From assembly GCA_029263415.1 (NCBI GenBank), contig JAJCXN010000046.1, positions 248,001-312,000 of the forward strand: 64,000 nucleotides of DNA, read 5' to 3'. This DNA comes from Acidobacteriota bacterium. Its GTDB lineage: Bacteria > Acidobacteriota > Thermoanaerobaculia > Multivoradales > Multivoraceae. The position numbers and the translations under genes are program-made. Under the pieces are notes generated by a model, which did no database searches, was not told the DNA's origin, and saw nothing but the letters and a program-made list of their open reading frames with translations. Positions 8,334 to 16,225 of the stretch are shown piece after piece; position 1 is the first letter of the stretch, and each line of letters opens with the position of its first letter.

Positions 8334-9047
8334 ATGAACGATCGACCTCGACGCGGCACCGACCGCATTCCTCCCGGCCAGTACACCACCGACAAGTGGC
8401 CGGTGCTGACCTACGGGCCAACCCCGCCTGTTGATCTGACCACCTGGAGTCTCGAAATCAGCGGCTTGGTCGAAGCGCCAGTTTCGCTGTCCTTCAGCGA
8501 CTTCGGCGCACTGCCTCGAACCGAAGTTGAAGCCGACTTTCATTGCGTCACTCGTTTTTCAACCACCGACAACCGCTGGTCGGGTGTTGCCACCCGCACC
8601 ATTCTCGACACCGTGGCCGTTCATCCCAGTGCTAGCCACGTGTTCATCCACTGCGTTGGCGGCTACACCACGAATATGCCGCTCGAGGACTTTCTCTCAG
8701 AGTTCTCACTGTTCGCCGATCGCCACAACGACCAAGCACTCGACGCGGACCACGGCGGTCCCCTACGCTTGGTCGTCCCGCACCTCTATGCATGGAAGAG
8801 TGCCAAGTGGGTCAGCGGCATCGAACTACTCGATGCCGACAAGCGGGGGTTCTGGGAGCAGAGTGGGTACCACACCTACGGCGACCCTTGGACCGAGGAG
8901 CGCTTCAGCTCACAGGAAACCAAGGAGGCATACCAGGTCAGGCGACGAGCGAAGGAGCTCGGCCTGACTCTCGGCACCGACACCCCATCCGGGCCGCAAC
9001 CGAAGGAAGAAGCCACAGTTGAGAACGACCCCGGTACGGAAGAATGA
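8334..9047 (+). CDS. sulfite oxidase-like molybdopterin-dependent oxidoreductase
   Basis: Member of the SUOX/YuiH-type family with a bare molybdopterin domain. The key cysteine that ligates Mo sits in EADFHCVTRFSTTDNRWSG, and the downstream GPLRLVVPHLYAWKSAKWVSG is typical. There is no Tat signal, so the 237-residue protein is probably cytoplasmic. The last 35 residues are a low-complexity polar tail not usual in the family. The natural substrate is unknown. The stop overlaps the next gene as ATGA. A molybdenum cofactor is implied, consistent with moaDE 3 kb away. Confidence 0.9.
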   Translation: MNDRPRRGTDRIPPGQYTTDKWPVLTYGPTPPVDLTTWSLEISGLVEAPVSLSFSDFGALPRTEVEADFHCVTRFSTTDNRWSGVATRTILDTVAVHPSASHVFIHCVGGYTTNMPLEDFLSEFSLFADRHNDQALDADHGGPLRLVVPHLYAWKSAKWVSGIELLDADKRGFWEQSGYHTYGDPWTEERFSSQETKEAYQVRRRAKELGLTLGTDTPSGPQPKEEATVENDPGTEE

Positions 9048-9514
9048 GAGCCTTCGGCTTGTCTGCAGTCGCCTGGATCGCGTTGCTGCTCGGCTGCTCA
9101 ACCACTGAGCAACCGGAGGCGGACTTAAGACCCGCAAAGCAGACCACAGCAGACCCCAACCGTAGCTTCGTCGATCGCTACCTTGAGGCATTCAACGCAC
9201 ATTCGGTGGACCAAATGACAGCCCTCATGCACGAGGAACTTGAGGTCTACTACGTCGACCAGAACGGTGTGAGTGCCCTGGGAACTGAAGGGCGCACGTC
9301 GATGGGAACTGAACTGGCGAGCTACTTCGAGCAGCTACCCGACGTGGCCTCGCGCATCGAAGGCGAAGTTGCCTCGTCTGAGCGCTTCGTGTCGTACACC
9401 GAGCGCGTGATCTGGACGCAGCAAGGGCAGACTCGCACCCAGGCGGCGCTCGCAGTACTCGAACGCGAAGGCGATCTCTTGCGGCGCGTCTGGTACTACC
9501 CAGCTACGCCCTAG
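9044..9514 (+). CDS. small lipoprotein with SnoaL/NTF2-like fold
   Basis: The first 18 residues form a lipoprotein signal ending in LLLGCS, with Cys about 18 as the lipidation site. After a short linker, FVDRYLEAFNAHSVDQMTALMHEELEVYY is the classic N-terminal helix-strand pattern of the SnoaL/NTF2 fold, and the rest is beta-rich, ending soon after LLRRVWYYPA. The 156-residue length fits. Such domains may be enzymes or binding modules; no catalytic set is obvious. Its ATG overlaps the oxidoreductase stop by 4 nt, so the two are cotranscribed and possibly act together, though one is predicted cytoplasmic and the other anchored outside. Confidence 0.78.
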   Translation: MRAFGLSAVAWIALLLGCSTTEQPEADLRPAKQTTADPNRSFVDRYLEAFNAHSVDQMTALMHEELEVYYVDQNGVSALGTEGRTSMGTELASYFEQLPDVASRIEGEVASSERFVSYTERVIWTQQGQTRTQAALAVLEREGDLLRRVWYYPATP

Positions 9515-9537
9515 CAAGCTGCCGATCCGTACGCCCT

Positions 9538-9996
9538 TCACTGCATCAAGTGCCGGAAGGTCTCGACCATGCGCGCTCGATCGGAGCGCTTGCGCAACAG
9601 GATCAAGATGGTGTCATCACCCGCAATTGTGCCCGCAACTTCTGGCAATCGCGCCTTGTCGATGGTCAGTGCGACTGCATTGGCAAAACCAATCGGCGTC
9701 CTGATCACCAACAGCGATTCGGCGATTTGGACTTCGGTCACCGACTGCTGAAACATCGATCGCAACGATTCGCTCGGCACCAGTTCACCCGCTGCTTCAT
9801 CCGACGGCAAGTACTGGGAGCCACCATCGGCAGTTGCCACCTTCACCAGCGCAAGCGCCCTCATATCGCGAGACACGGTCGCTTGAGTTGCAACAATGCC
9901 GCGTTGCGCGAGGGCGACGACAAGCTCTGCCTGATTGTTCACTACCTGCTGGTGAACAATCTGTAGAATTGCCTCTAGTCGCGCGGTTCGACTCAC
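9538..9996 (-). CDS. argR: arginine repressor ArgR
   Basis: Hexameric transcription factor that senses L-arginine. The N-terminal winged helix is RLEAILQIVHQQVVNNQAELVVALAQRGIVATQATVSRDMRAL (read as two parts: the helix up to NNQAEL and the recognition part ATQATVSRDMRAL), and the C-terminal half has TPIGFANAVALTID and GTIAGDDTILILLR, the arginine-binding/oligomerisation part with the GD-D motif. I start it at GTG 9996, 8 nt past the argH stop, giving 152 residues, the family norm; the frame is open to 10110 but overlaps argH. It closes the argCJBDHR operon, so it probably represses its own synthesis via the boxes near 16175-16207. Confidence 0.93.
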   Translation of the reverse strand: MSRTARLEAILQIVHQQVVNNQAELVVALAQRGIVATQATVSRDMRALALVKVATADGGSQYLPSDEAAGELVPSESLRSMFQQSVTEVQIAESLLVIRTPIGFANAVALTIDKARLPEVAGTIAGDDTILILLRKRSDRARMVETFRHLMQ

Positions 9997-10003
9997 ATCG
10001 CCC

Positions 10004-11461
10004 TCAGCGGTTCGCCAATCGTTCCAGAACCGGCATCGGCTGACGTCGCTGCAACCACAATCGATGGACTTCCAAAGCTGCTCGGGCCTGAGCGATCTGT
10101 TGGTCGACACGCGCGGGCGCAGGACCCCCCGGAGAGTTGTGAGCGGCGAGCGACTGCTGCGGATCGAGGGCAGCGAAGATCTCTTGATCTGCTAGCGGGC
10201 ACACCGAGGCCAAGTCGGCAAGCGAGAGCTCCCAAAGCTCGCACTTTTGACTCTCAGCCAAGCGCACGGCGGCTCCGGTTTGCTCATGAGCGTCTCTGAA
10301 GCTGAGCCCTCTGCGCACCAGCCCGTCGGCGAGGTCGGTCGCAGTTACAAACCCACCGTACAGAGCGGCCGCCATTCGCTCGCGCGAGAAGCGCAGTCCG
10401 CGCTGCAGCGCGGTGGCAACACAAAGGCTGCCTCGAGCAGTGGCCACCGCGTCGAACAATGCCTCTTTGTCTTCTTGCAGATCGCTGTTGTAGGTCAAAG
10501 GCAAGCCCTTGAGCTGCACCAAGTGGGCCACTAGGTCACCGATGACCCTGCCCGCCTTGCCTCGCAAAACTTCAGCGGGTTCCGGGTTCTTCTTCTGCGG
10601 CATGATGCTCGATCCCTTAGCGACCGAGTCATCAAGCTGAGCAAACCCAACCTCAGTACTGCTCCACAAGACCACTTCTTCTGCCCAGCGCGACAGATGC
10701 ACCTGCAGCAGTGAGCACGCAAACGAAGCCTCCACCACGTAGTCTCGATCGGCGACCGCAAACATGCTGTTGTTGAATACCCGTTCGAATCCCAGCAACT
10801 CAGCGCTGCGGGCAGGGTCGATGTCGAACGTGGTGCCGGCCAAAGCGCCCGCACCCAAGGGACAGGTTCCCGCCGCTGAATGCGCACGGCGCAGGCGACT
10901 CGCATCTTGATCCAGCATCCACACATAAGCCAGAAGATGGTGGGCCAGAGACACCGGCTGACCACGTTGCAGGTGGGTGTATCCCGGCAAAGCGGTTTCG
11001 CGTTCAGAGGTTGCTACCTCGACCAGCAGGTCTGCAAACGTCAGCAGCTCGCGCACCGATCCTTCGAGCTGGTCGCGCAGCCACAACCGTTGAGCGACCG
11101 CAACTTGGTCGTTGCGCGACCGAGCGGTGTGCAGTTTCTTGCCAGCATCACCGATACGTTCACTCAAGGTCGACTCGATCCAGGCGTGCACATCCTCGAA
11201 GTCGCCCGACACCATTAGCGCACCACTCTCAAGGTCATCGAGCATCGAGGCAAGCCCCTCAACGATCTCATCGCCGGTAGCCCGGTCGAGCACACCCTGC
11301 TCCGTCAGCATCACAGCGTGGCCGATCGACGCCACCAAATCGTAAGGTGCGAGCACGTGATCGAAACTGAAGGATCGAGTAAAGCGATCGACCTCGGCAT
11401 CGACTGAGCCTGAGAAGCGACCACCCCAGAGTTTCGGAGCGCTTCCTTCTGCCTCACTCAT
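10004..11461 (-). CDS. argH: argininosuccinate lyase
   Basis: Last step of arginine synthesis: argininosuccinate to arginine and fumarate, a cytosolic homotetramer of the fumarase/aspartase superfamily. The 485 residues include KLWGGRFSG at the start, HTARSRNDQVA, GYTHLQRGQPVSLAHHLLAY and the signature GSSIMPQKKNPEPAEVLRGK with the catalytic serine loop. The ATG overlaps the argD stop by 8 nt, and the stop is 8 nt before argR, so it is embedded in the arginine operon. argF and argG are not in the window, which is notable since argH usually neighbours argG. Confidence 0.97.
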   Translation of the reverse strand: MSEAEGSAPKLWGGRFSGSVDAEVDRFTRSFSFDHVLAPYDLVASIGHAVMLTEQGVLDRATGDEIVEGLASMLDDLESGALMVSGDFEDVHAWIESTLSERIGDAGKKLHTARSRNDQVAVAQRLWLRDQLEGSVRELLTFADLLVEVATSERETALPGYTHLQRGQPVSLAHHLLAYVWMLDQDASRLRRAHSAAGTCPLGAGALAGTTFDIDPARSAELLGFERVFNNSMFAVADRDYVVEASFACSLLQVHLSRWAEEVVLWSSTEVGFAQLDDSVAKGSSIMPQKKNPEPAEVLRGKAGRVIGDLVAHLVQLKGLPLTYNSDLQEDKEALFDAVATARGSLCVATALQRGLRFSRERMAAALYGGFVTATDLADGLVRRGLSFRDAHEQTGAAVRLAESQKCELWELSLADLASVCPLADQEIFAALDPQQSLAAHNSPGGPAPARVDQQIAQARAALEVHRLWLQRRQPMPVLERLANR

Positions 11462-12719
11462 CGCTTACTCCGCACGCTGGCTGGGCCGTTGCCGAGGCGA
11501 GCGCCTCGCGCAAGAGGCTGAGGCCTTCGTCAACGTCAGCGTCGGTCAAGATCAGTGGCGGCAACAAACGAATGGCGTGCGGCCTGACTGCATTGACCAA
11601 CAACCCACAGGCAAAACACGCTTGGGCGAGATCTGCGGCCTTGAGCGAGTCCTCCAAGAGCAGCGCGAGCATCAAGCCCTCGCCACGCACCCCTCGAACG
11701 CCGTCGGTCTCAGCCGCGATCTGCTCCAGCCCAGCGCGCAGGCGAGCGCTACGAACAGGCACGTTCGCTAAGACGCCGTCTTCAACGAGTGTCTGTTGCA
11801 CCGCGATCACGGCGCTCATCGCCAGCGGGTTACCGCCGAAGGTGGTGCCGTGTTTGCCTGGCACCAGCTTGGCCGCCAGCTCATCCTTTGCGAGCACCGC
11901 ACCAACCGGCACGCCTCCACCCAGACCCTTCGCCAAGGCAATCGCATCGGGTTGGATCCCGTAGTGCTGAAAACCGTACATCTCGCCAAGTCGGCCGATA
12001 CCGGTCTGGATCTCGTCCAGAATGAACAGGACACCGCGCTCCTTGCACAGAACTTGAACAGCCGCCAGGTATTCAGGGTCTGCAGGTAGGACGCCGCCTT
12101 CGCCTTGTACTGCTTCGAGCAGCACCGCGCAGGTCTCGCCGTCGACCACCGAAGCCAGCGCGGCGAGGTCTCCAAACGGTACGTGTTCGAAACCTCCCGG
12201 CAATGGTTCAAAGCCGATCTTGTAGGCGGGTGTCCCGGTGGCAGCCAAGGCGCCGAACGTGCGTCCGTGAAACGCGTGTTCAGCAGACACGATCTTGGTC
12301 CGGCCGCTGTCGTGACCCCATAGCCGCGCCAGCTTAAGCGTGGCCTCGATCGCTTCGGCCCCACTGTTGCAGAAGAAAGCGCGCTGGAACTGCCCCTTGG
12401 TTGCTGCGCACAAGCGGCGAGCTGCCTCGCTTTGTTCTGGGATCTGGAAGAGGTTTGAGACGTGGAGCACGCGCGCGGCCTGATCTTGGATAGCCCGAAC
12501 CAAACGAGGGTGTGCGTGCCCTAGGCTCGAGGTAGCGATACCAGCGAGAAAGTCGAGATAGACCTTGCCGCCCACAGCGAACAACCTCGCCCCTTCACCG
12601 CGCTCAAACGCGATCGGCGAGCGGCCGTAGTTTGCAAAGAGCGGGCGCTCAAGCGTCGCGACGTCAAGGCTTGCCTCAGCGGGGGAAGCGGGGGAAGCGG
12701 TTTCGTGTTCTGGTGTCAA
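11454..12719 (-). CDS. argD: acetylornithine aminotransferase
   Basis: PLP-dependent class III aminotransferase converting N-acetylglutamate semialdehyde to N-acetylornithine. Motifs: NYGRSPIAFERGEG at the start, FFCNSGAEAIEATLKLAR for phosphate binding, LFILDEIQTGIGRLG with the PLP-nitrogen Asp, and the Schiff-base lysine in IALAKGLGGGVPVG. The start is TTG 12719, the only start codon between the in-frame upstream stop and the conserved region. The 421-residue product is about 20 residues longer at the N-terminus than many relatives. It lies between argB and argH. Confidence 0.95.
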   Translation of the reverse strand: MTPEHETASPASPAEASLDVATLERPLFANYGRSPIAFERGEGARLFAVGGKVYLDFLAGIATSSLGHAHPRLVRAIQDQAARVLHVSNLFQIPEQSEAARRLCAATKGQFQRAFFCNSGAEAIEATLKLARLWGHDSGRTKIVSAEHAFHGRTFGALAATGTPAYKIGFEPLPGGFEHVPFGDLAALASVVDGETCAVLLEAVQGEGGVLPADPEYLAAVQVLCKERGVLFILDEIQTGIGRLGEMYGFQHYGIQPDAIALAKGLGGGVPVGAVLAKDELAAKLVPGKHGTTFGGNPLAMSAVIAVQQTLVEDGVLANVPVRSARLRAGLEQIAAETDGVRGVRGEGLMLALLLEDSLKAADLAQACFACGLLVNAVRPHAIRLLPPLILTDADVDEGLSLLREALASATAQPACGVSDE

Positions 12720-12761
12720 AGCAACTCAGACCTTTCGTTGGATCAATCCGACTCAGAGGAT

Positions 12762-13634
12762 TTAGCCGCTGAACGGCTGTGCGCCCCAGCTGCCAGCCGA
12801 GATCATGGTGCCAATGCCGGTCTCGGTGAAAAGCTCTAACAGCAGAGCGCGATCGCGCCCGGCGCTGATGATGTGTGCACTCGGAGTTCCGGTTTCTACA
12901 GCAGACAGACACGCCTCGACTTTGGGGATCATGCCTTTCGACACCACCCCGCTTTGCAGCAGCGCGAGCGCGCTCTTGGGATCGAGCTGTGAGACCAACT
13001 CGTCATCCTTCAAGACACCCTCCACATCTGTCAGCAGTATGAACTTCTCGGCTCTTAGCGCCACCGCGATCGCAGAGGCTGCAGTGTCTGCATTGACGTT
13101 GAAGGTCCTGCCTTCAGGGCCCGCACCTAGCGAGGCTACAACCGGCACAAAGCCGCCGTCGAGCAGGGTTTCGAGGAGCTTAGTGTTGACCTTCTGCACT
13201 CGACCCACGAAGCCAAGTTCCGCGCGCGGGTGCTGCACTACTTCGAGAATGTTGCCGTCCTTGCCAGATAGCCCCACAGCCTGCGCGCCTTGAGCGTGAA
13301 GCTGACCAACCAGGCGCTTGTTGACGTGGCCACCCAGCACCATCTCGACCGCTTTCATGGTCTGTTGATCGGTCACACGTAGACCATCGACGAACTTCGC
13401 TGGCACATCGAGTTTTTCGAGCAGATCAGTGATCTCAGGCCCACCGCCGTGAACCAAGACAGGCCTAACCCCTGAACGATGCAGGAGGGCTACGTCTTCG
13501 ATCAGGGTGCCGACGGATCCTTCCGCCATGGCGCGCCCGCCGAACTTGATTACCACGCACTTGCCGCGCCACGCGGCCACGTAGCCGAGCGCCTCGGCCA
13601 GGGCGTCGCCGGTTGCTGGGGTTCTAGCAGGCAT
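12762..13634 (-). CDS. argB: acetylglutamate kinase
   Basis: Phosphorylates N-acetylglutamate, the second committed step. The 290-residue amino-acid-kinase fold shows VVIKFGGRAM (ATP-binding lysine), PVLVHGGGPEITDLLEKL, VDGLRVTDQQTMKAVEMVLGG-type substrate loop and FILLTDVEGVL with the nucleotide-binding Asp. The C-terminus has GMIPKVEACLSAV. It lacks the long N-terminal helix typical of hexameric, arginine-inhibited kinases in some phyla, although about 20 extra residues precede the first strand, so feedback control is unresolved. Its ATG overlaps a 15-codon open frame as TAATG. Confidence 0.97.
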   Translation of the reverse strand: MPARTPATGDALAEALGYVAAWRGKCVVIKFGGRAMAEGSVGTLIEDVALLHRSGVRPVLVHGGGPEITDLLEKLDVPAKFVDGLRVTDQQTMKAVEMVLGGHVNKRLVGQLHAQGAQAVGLSGKDGNILEVVQHPRAELGFVGRVQKVNTKLLETLLDGGFVPVVASLGAGPEGRTFNVNADTAASAIAVALRAEKFILLTDVEGVLKDDELVSQLDPKSALALLQSGVVSKGMIPKVEACLSAVETGTPSAHIISAGRDRALLLELFTETGIGTMISAGSWGAQPFSG

Positions 13635-13771
13635 TAGGAGGTTCGTTTTTTCATAGTCATGTCAGTTCTGCAAGCACTCATGGTGAAACCACGAGACCTC
13701 GCAGGTTAGATGTTCGCTCCAAGCGCCTGACGCCCGTCGCGAGGTGAACGTTGAGAAGAGACCCAAAGGGT

Positions 13772-15028
13772 TCATGTCAGATAGGACCCATTGATCCGAA
13801 CGTACTCTTCAGACAAGTCGCAGGTCCAGACGGTGGAGGTGGCGTATTGAGGTTCACCGAGGTCGATTGAGAGGAGAACTTCATCGCGGATCATTTCTTT
13901 GCGCAGGTGATCGGGGCAATGGTCGGCCGCCATGCCCGCTCTCACAACCTCAAGGTCGTTCACGCTGACGGTCAGGTGCTCCTCGACCAATGCGACGCCC
14001 GAACGGCCGACAGCCATTAAGAAGCGGCCCCAGTTCGGCTCGCCGGCACAGAAAGCGGTCTTGACCAGCGGCGACTCGGCCACCGTGCGCGCGACCGCTC
14101 GGGCATCGGCTTCAGACCGTGCGCCACTCACCCTCACTTCGATCAACCGCTGCGCGCCCTCTCCGTCTTTGACCACCTTGAGCGCCAAATCAAGGGATCC
14201 ACGGCGCAGAGCTTCGGCGAATAGCGCGACATCATCAGCATCGTTGAGATTCACTCCCGAAGCGCCACTGGCGAGCAGCAACACGGTGTCGTTGGTGCTG
14301 GTATCGCTATCGACGGTGATGCAGTTGAACGATTGATTCATCGCGGAATGAAGCAGTCCTTGCAGTTCGGGGTTTCCGATCACAGCGTCGGTCAGAAGAT
14401 AGGCAAGAGTGGTCGCATGCGGCAGAGGTGGCGTGCCGGCTGGGCCGACTAGATCGGGGGCGATCATGCCCGAGCCTTTGGCCATGCCACCGATATGGAC
14501 CGTGCCATTGGAGAGTTCGACCTGGTACGCACACGTCTTCATGCAAGTGTCCGTGGTGAGGATCGCGTGCGCTGCTGAATCGCTGGCACTCGCGCCGCTA
14601 GCTAGCTCCGAGATCCCAAGCGGGATACCGCTGCGCAGGGCGGCCATCGGCAAGCGAGGTCCGATCACGCCAGTTGACGAGACGAACACCTCCTCGGGCT
14701 CGCATCCCACTCCCTCGGCTACCAAACGCGCCATCTCGACAGCGTCGTTCATGCCCTCGACACCCGTACACGCGTTTGCGTTGCCGCTGTTGATCACCAC
14801 CGCTCGCGCTGAGTGACCCTCGGCAACCAACCGCTGGCAGTAGCGTACCGGCGGTGCTTTGACCTGGTTGCTGGTGAACATTCCGGCCACGGTCGCCGAT
14901 TCATCCGCAACGATTAGCGCCAGATCGTCGCGACGCTTCTTGATTCCGCAATGGATGCCGGAGAACTGGAATCCGGCCGCGACTGAGCAGCCACCCTCGA
15001 GGGGCTTGATCGAGTTGGAATTCATCAT
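13772..15028 (-). CDS. argJ: glutamate N-acetyltransferase / ornithine acetyltransferase ArgJ
   Basis: Self-cleaving N-terminal-nucleophile enzyme that recycles the acetyl group from acetylornithine to glutamate. Visible features are FSGIHCGIKKRRDDLALI, FTSNQVKAPPVRYCQ, SGNANACTG, VFVSSTGVIG, GGMAKGSGMIAPD and, before the cleavage threonine, HATTLAYLLTDA. Between GMIAP and ATTL there are about 10 residues rich in Gly/Pro that most relatives lack, where GMIHPNMATML is usual. I use ATG 15028, 8 nt after the argC stop; ATG 15025 is equally possible, and the frame extends to 15088 only by overlapping argC. Product about 418 residues. Confidence 0.95.
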   Translation of the reverse strand: MMNSNSIKPLEGGCSVAAGFQFSGIHCGIKKRRDDLALIVADESATVAGMFTSNQVKAPPVRYCQRLVAEGHSARAVVINSGNANACTGVEGMNDAVEMARLVAEGVGCEPEEVFVSSTGVIGPRLPMAALRSGIPLGISELASGASASDSAAHAILTTDTCMKTCAYQVELSNGTVHIGGMAKGSGMIAPDLVGPAGTPPLPHATTLAYLLTDAVIGNPELQGLLHSAMNQSFNCITVDSDTSTNDTVLLLASGASGVNLNDADDVALFAEALRRGSLDLALKVVKDGEGAQRLIEVRVSGARSEADARAVARTVAESPLVKTAFCAGEPNWGRFLMAVGRSGVALVEEHLTVSVNDLEVVRAGMAADHCPDHLRKEMIRDEVLLSIDLGEPQYATSTVWTCDLSEEYVRINGSYLT

Positions 15029-15036
15029 CAGTGCTT

Positions 15037-16179
15037 TTAGGGAAAGAGCGACACCGCGCTGAGACCGGTGGTCTCGGCGAAGCCCCACTGCAAGTTGAAA
15101 TTGGCCACCGCAGCACTCGCGGCTCCTTTGCCCAGATTGTCGATCGCGGCGATTGCCACCACCAGGCCGGTCTCAGAATCCGCATTCACGGCGACTTCGG
15201 CGAAGTTCGAACCAGCGACATTCTTGGTTGCGGGCATCGCCCCATTCTCGAGAAATCGAACAAACGGCTCTTTCGCATAGCGATCGCGATAGAGCTGCTG
15301 GATCGCCTGGCACTGGTGCGCTGAAACCGTCGCATAGCAGGTCGCAAGAATCCCGCGGGTCATTGGAACCAACTGCGGTACGAACCGAACCACGGTGCTA
15401 GCGTCGTTGCCGCTCTGCCGGGCAGCGGCTCTCAGGTTCTGTTCCATCTCGGGCTGATGTCGGTGCGCGAAGGGCTTGTAGGCGGTCGCGCTCTCGTTGA
15501 TCTCCGCATAGGAGAAAGCCACATCGGACTTGCGGCCCGCACCCGACGGTCCGGACTTCGCATCGACGATCACCAGCGTACCCGACAGAAGACCGGCTTC
15601 AGCCAACGGCAGCAGCGCTAGGGTTGCAACCGTTGGGTAGCAACCAGGATTTGCTACCAGCTGCGCAGTGGCGATTTGTTCTCGGAACAGCTCAGGCATC
15701 CCGTAGACGGCGCCGGCAAGCAACTCGGGCGCAGTGTGTTCGAGTTGGTACCACTGCTGGAATGCGTCAACGTCTTTGAGTCTGAAGTCGCCGCCGAGGT
15801 CGACGACCCTGACACCGCCTTCGAGCAGCTGCGGCACTGCTGGCAGTGACAGACCGTGCGGTAACGACACAAATACAGCGTCCGACTCAGCTGCAAGACG
15901 CTCGAAGTCCGACTCAACAAGGGTGCGGTCCGCCAACCGAGCGGCTGCCACTCCAGCGAGGTTGCCGAGACTTGGAAACACTGCATCCAGGCGCTTGCCC
16001 GCCTGCTTGCCGGCGGCCAGATGCACGATCTCAACCGACGGATGGTTCGCGAGAATGCGCACCAGTTCACCGCCCGCGTAGCCCGAAGCACCAGCGACGG
16101 AGACCCGGACACGCGGCGAGGCTGCTACCTCACAGGCAGAAACGCGGGTTGGAGGTGAAGTTGGTTCGGGCATCTGCAT
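15037..16179 (-). CDS. argC: N-acetyl-gamma-glutamyl-phosphate reductase
   Basis: NADPH-dependent reductase giving N-acetylglutamate semialdehyde. The Rossmann motif is VSVAGASGYAGGELVRIL, and the catalytic cysteine is in LVANPGCYPTVATLALLPL; GPSGAGRKSDVAFSY and HRHQPEMEQ are also typical. It is first in the arginine operon. Start choice: ATG 16179 or ATG 16173; both sit in the promoter/operator itself, and the -10 hexamer ends at 16180, so a leaderless message from 16173 (MPEPTSPP) is the most consistent reading. About 22-24 residues precede the first beta strand, longer than usual. Confidence 0.95.
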   Translation of the reverse strand: MQMPEPTSPPTRVSACEVAASPRVRVSVAGASGYAGGELVRILANHPSVEIVHLAAGKQAGKRLDAVFPSLGNLAGVAAARLADRTLVESDFERLAAESDAVFVSLPHGLSLPAVPQLLEGGVRVVDLGGDFRLKDVDAFQQWYQLEHTAPELLAGAVYGMPELFREQIATAQLVANPGCYPTVATLALLPLAEAGLLSGTLVIVDAKSGPSGAGRKSDVAFSYAEINESATAYKPFAHRHQPEMEQNLRAAARQSGNDASTVVRFVPQLVPMTRGILATCYATVSAHQCQAIQQLYRDRYAKEPFVRFLENGAMPATKNVAGSNFAEVAVNADSETGLVVAIAAIDNLGKGAASAAVANFNLQWGFAETTGLSAVSLFP

Positions 16180-16187
16180 AATATACA
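16175..16187 (-). promoter_or_regulatory. ArgR-like box 2 over the argC -10
   Basis: Minus-strand TGTATATTATGCA is a near-palindrome of the form TGYAT-N3-ATGCA, similar to ARG boxes (TGNAT-4 nt-ATNCA). It covers the -10 and the ATG 16179, so bound ArgR would block RNA polymerase. Confidence 0.55.
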
Positions 16188-16193
16188 GTCGGA

Positions 16194-16207
16194 CGCATAT
16201 TTATGCA
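16194..16207 (-). promoter_or_regulatory. ArgR-like box 1 over the argC -35
   Basis: Minus-strand TGCATAAATATGCG is TGCAT-AAAT-ATGCG, one mismatch from a perfect palindrome and with the standard 4-nt centre. Its centre is about 19-20 bp from box 2, two helical turns, the arrangement used by ArgR hexamers. Confidence 0.6.
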
Positions 16208-16225
16208 AGGCTCGAATGCACAAAC

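Larger units (their letters stand above)
16173..16208 (-). promoter_or_regulatory. argC operon promoter: -35 TTGCAT, 17-bp spacer, -10 TATATT
   Basis: On the minus strand TTGCAT (16208-16203) and TATATT (16185-16180) are spaced by 17 bp. The -10 is 5/6 consensus, while the -35 keeps only the TTG. Six nt after the -10 comes ATG at 16173, so the predicted transcript start coincides with the start codon. Confidence 0.6.
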
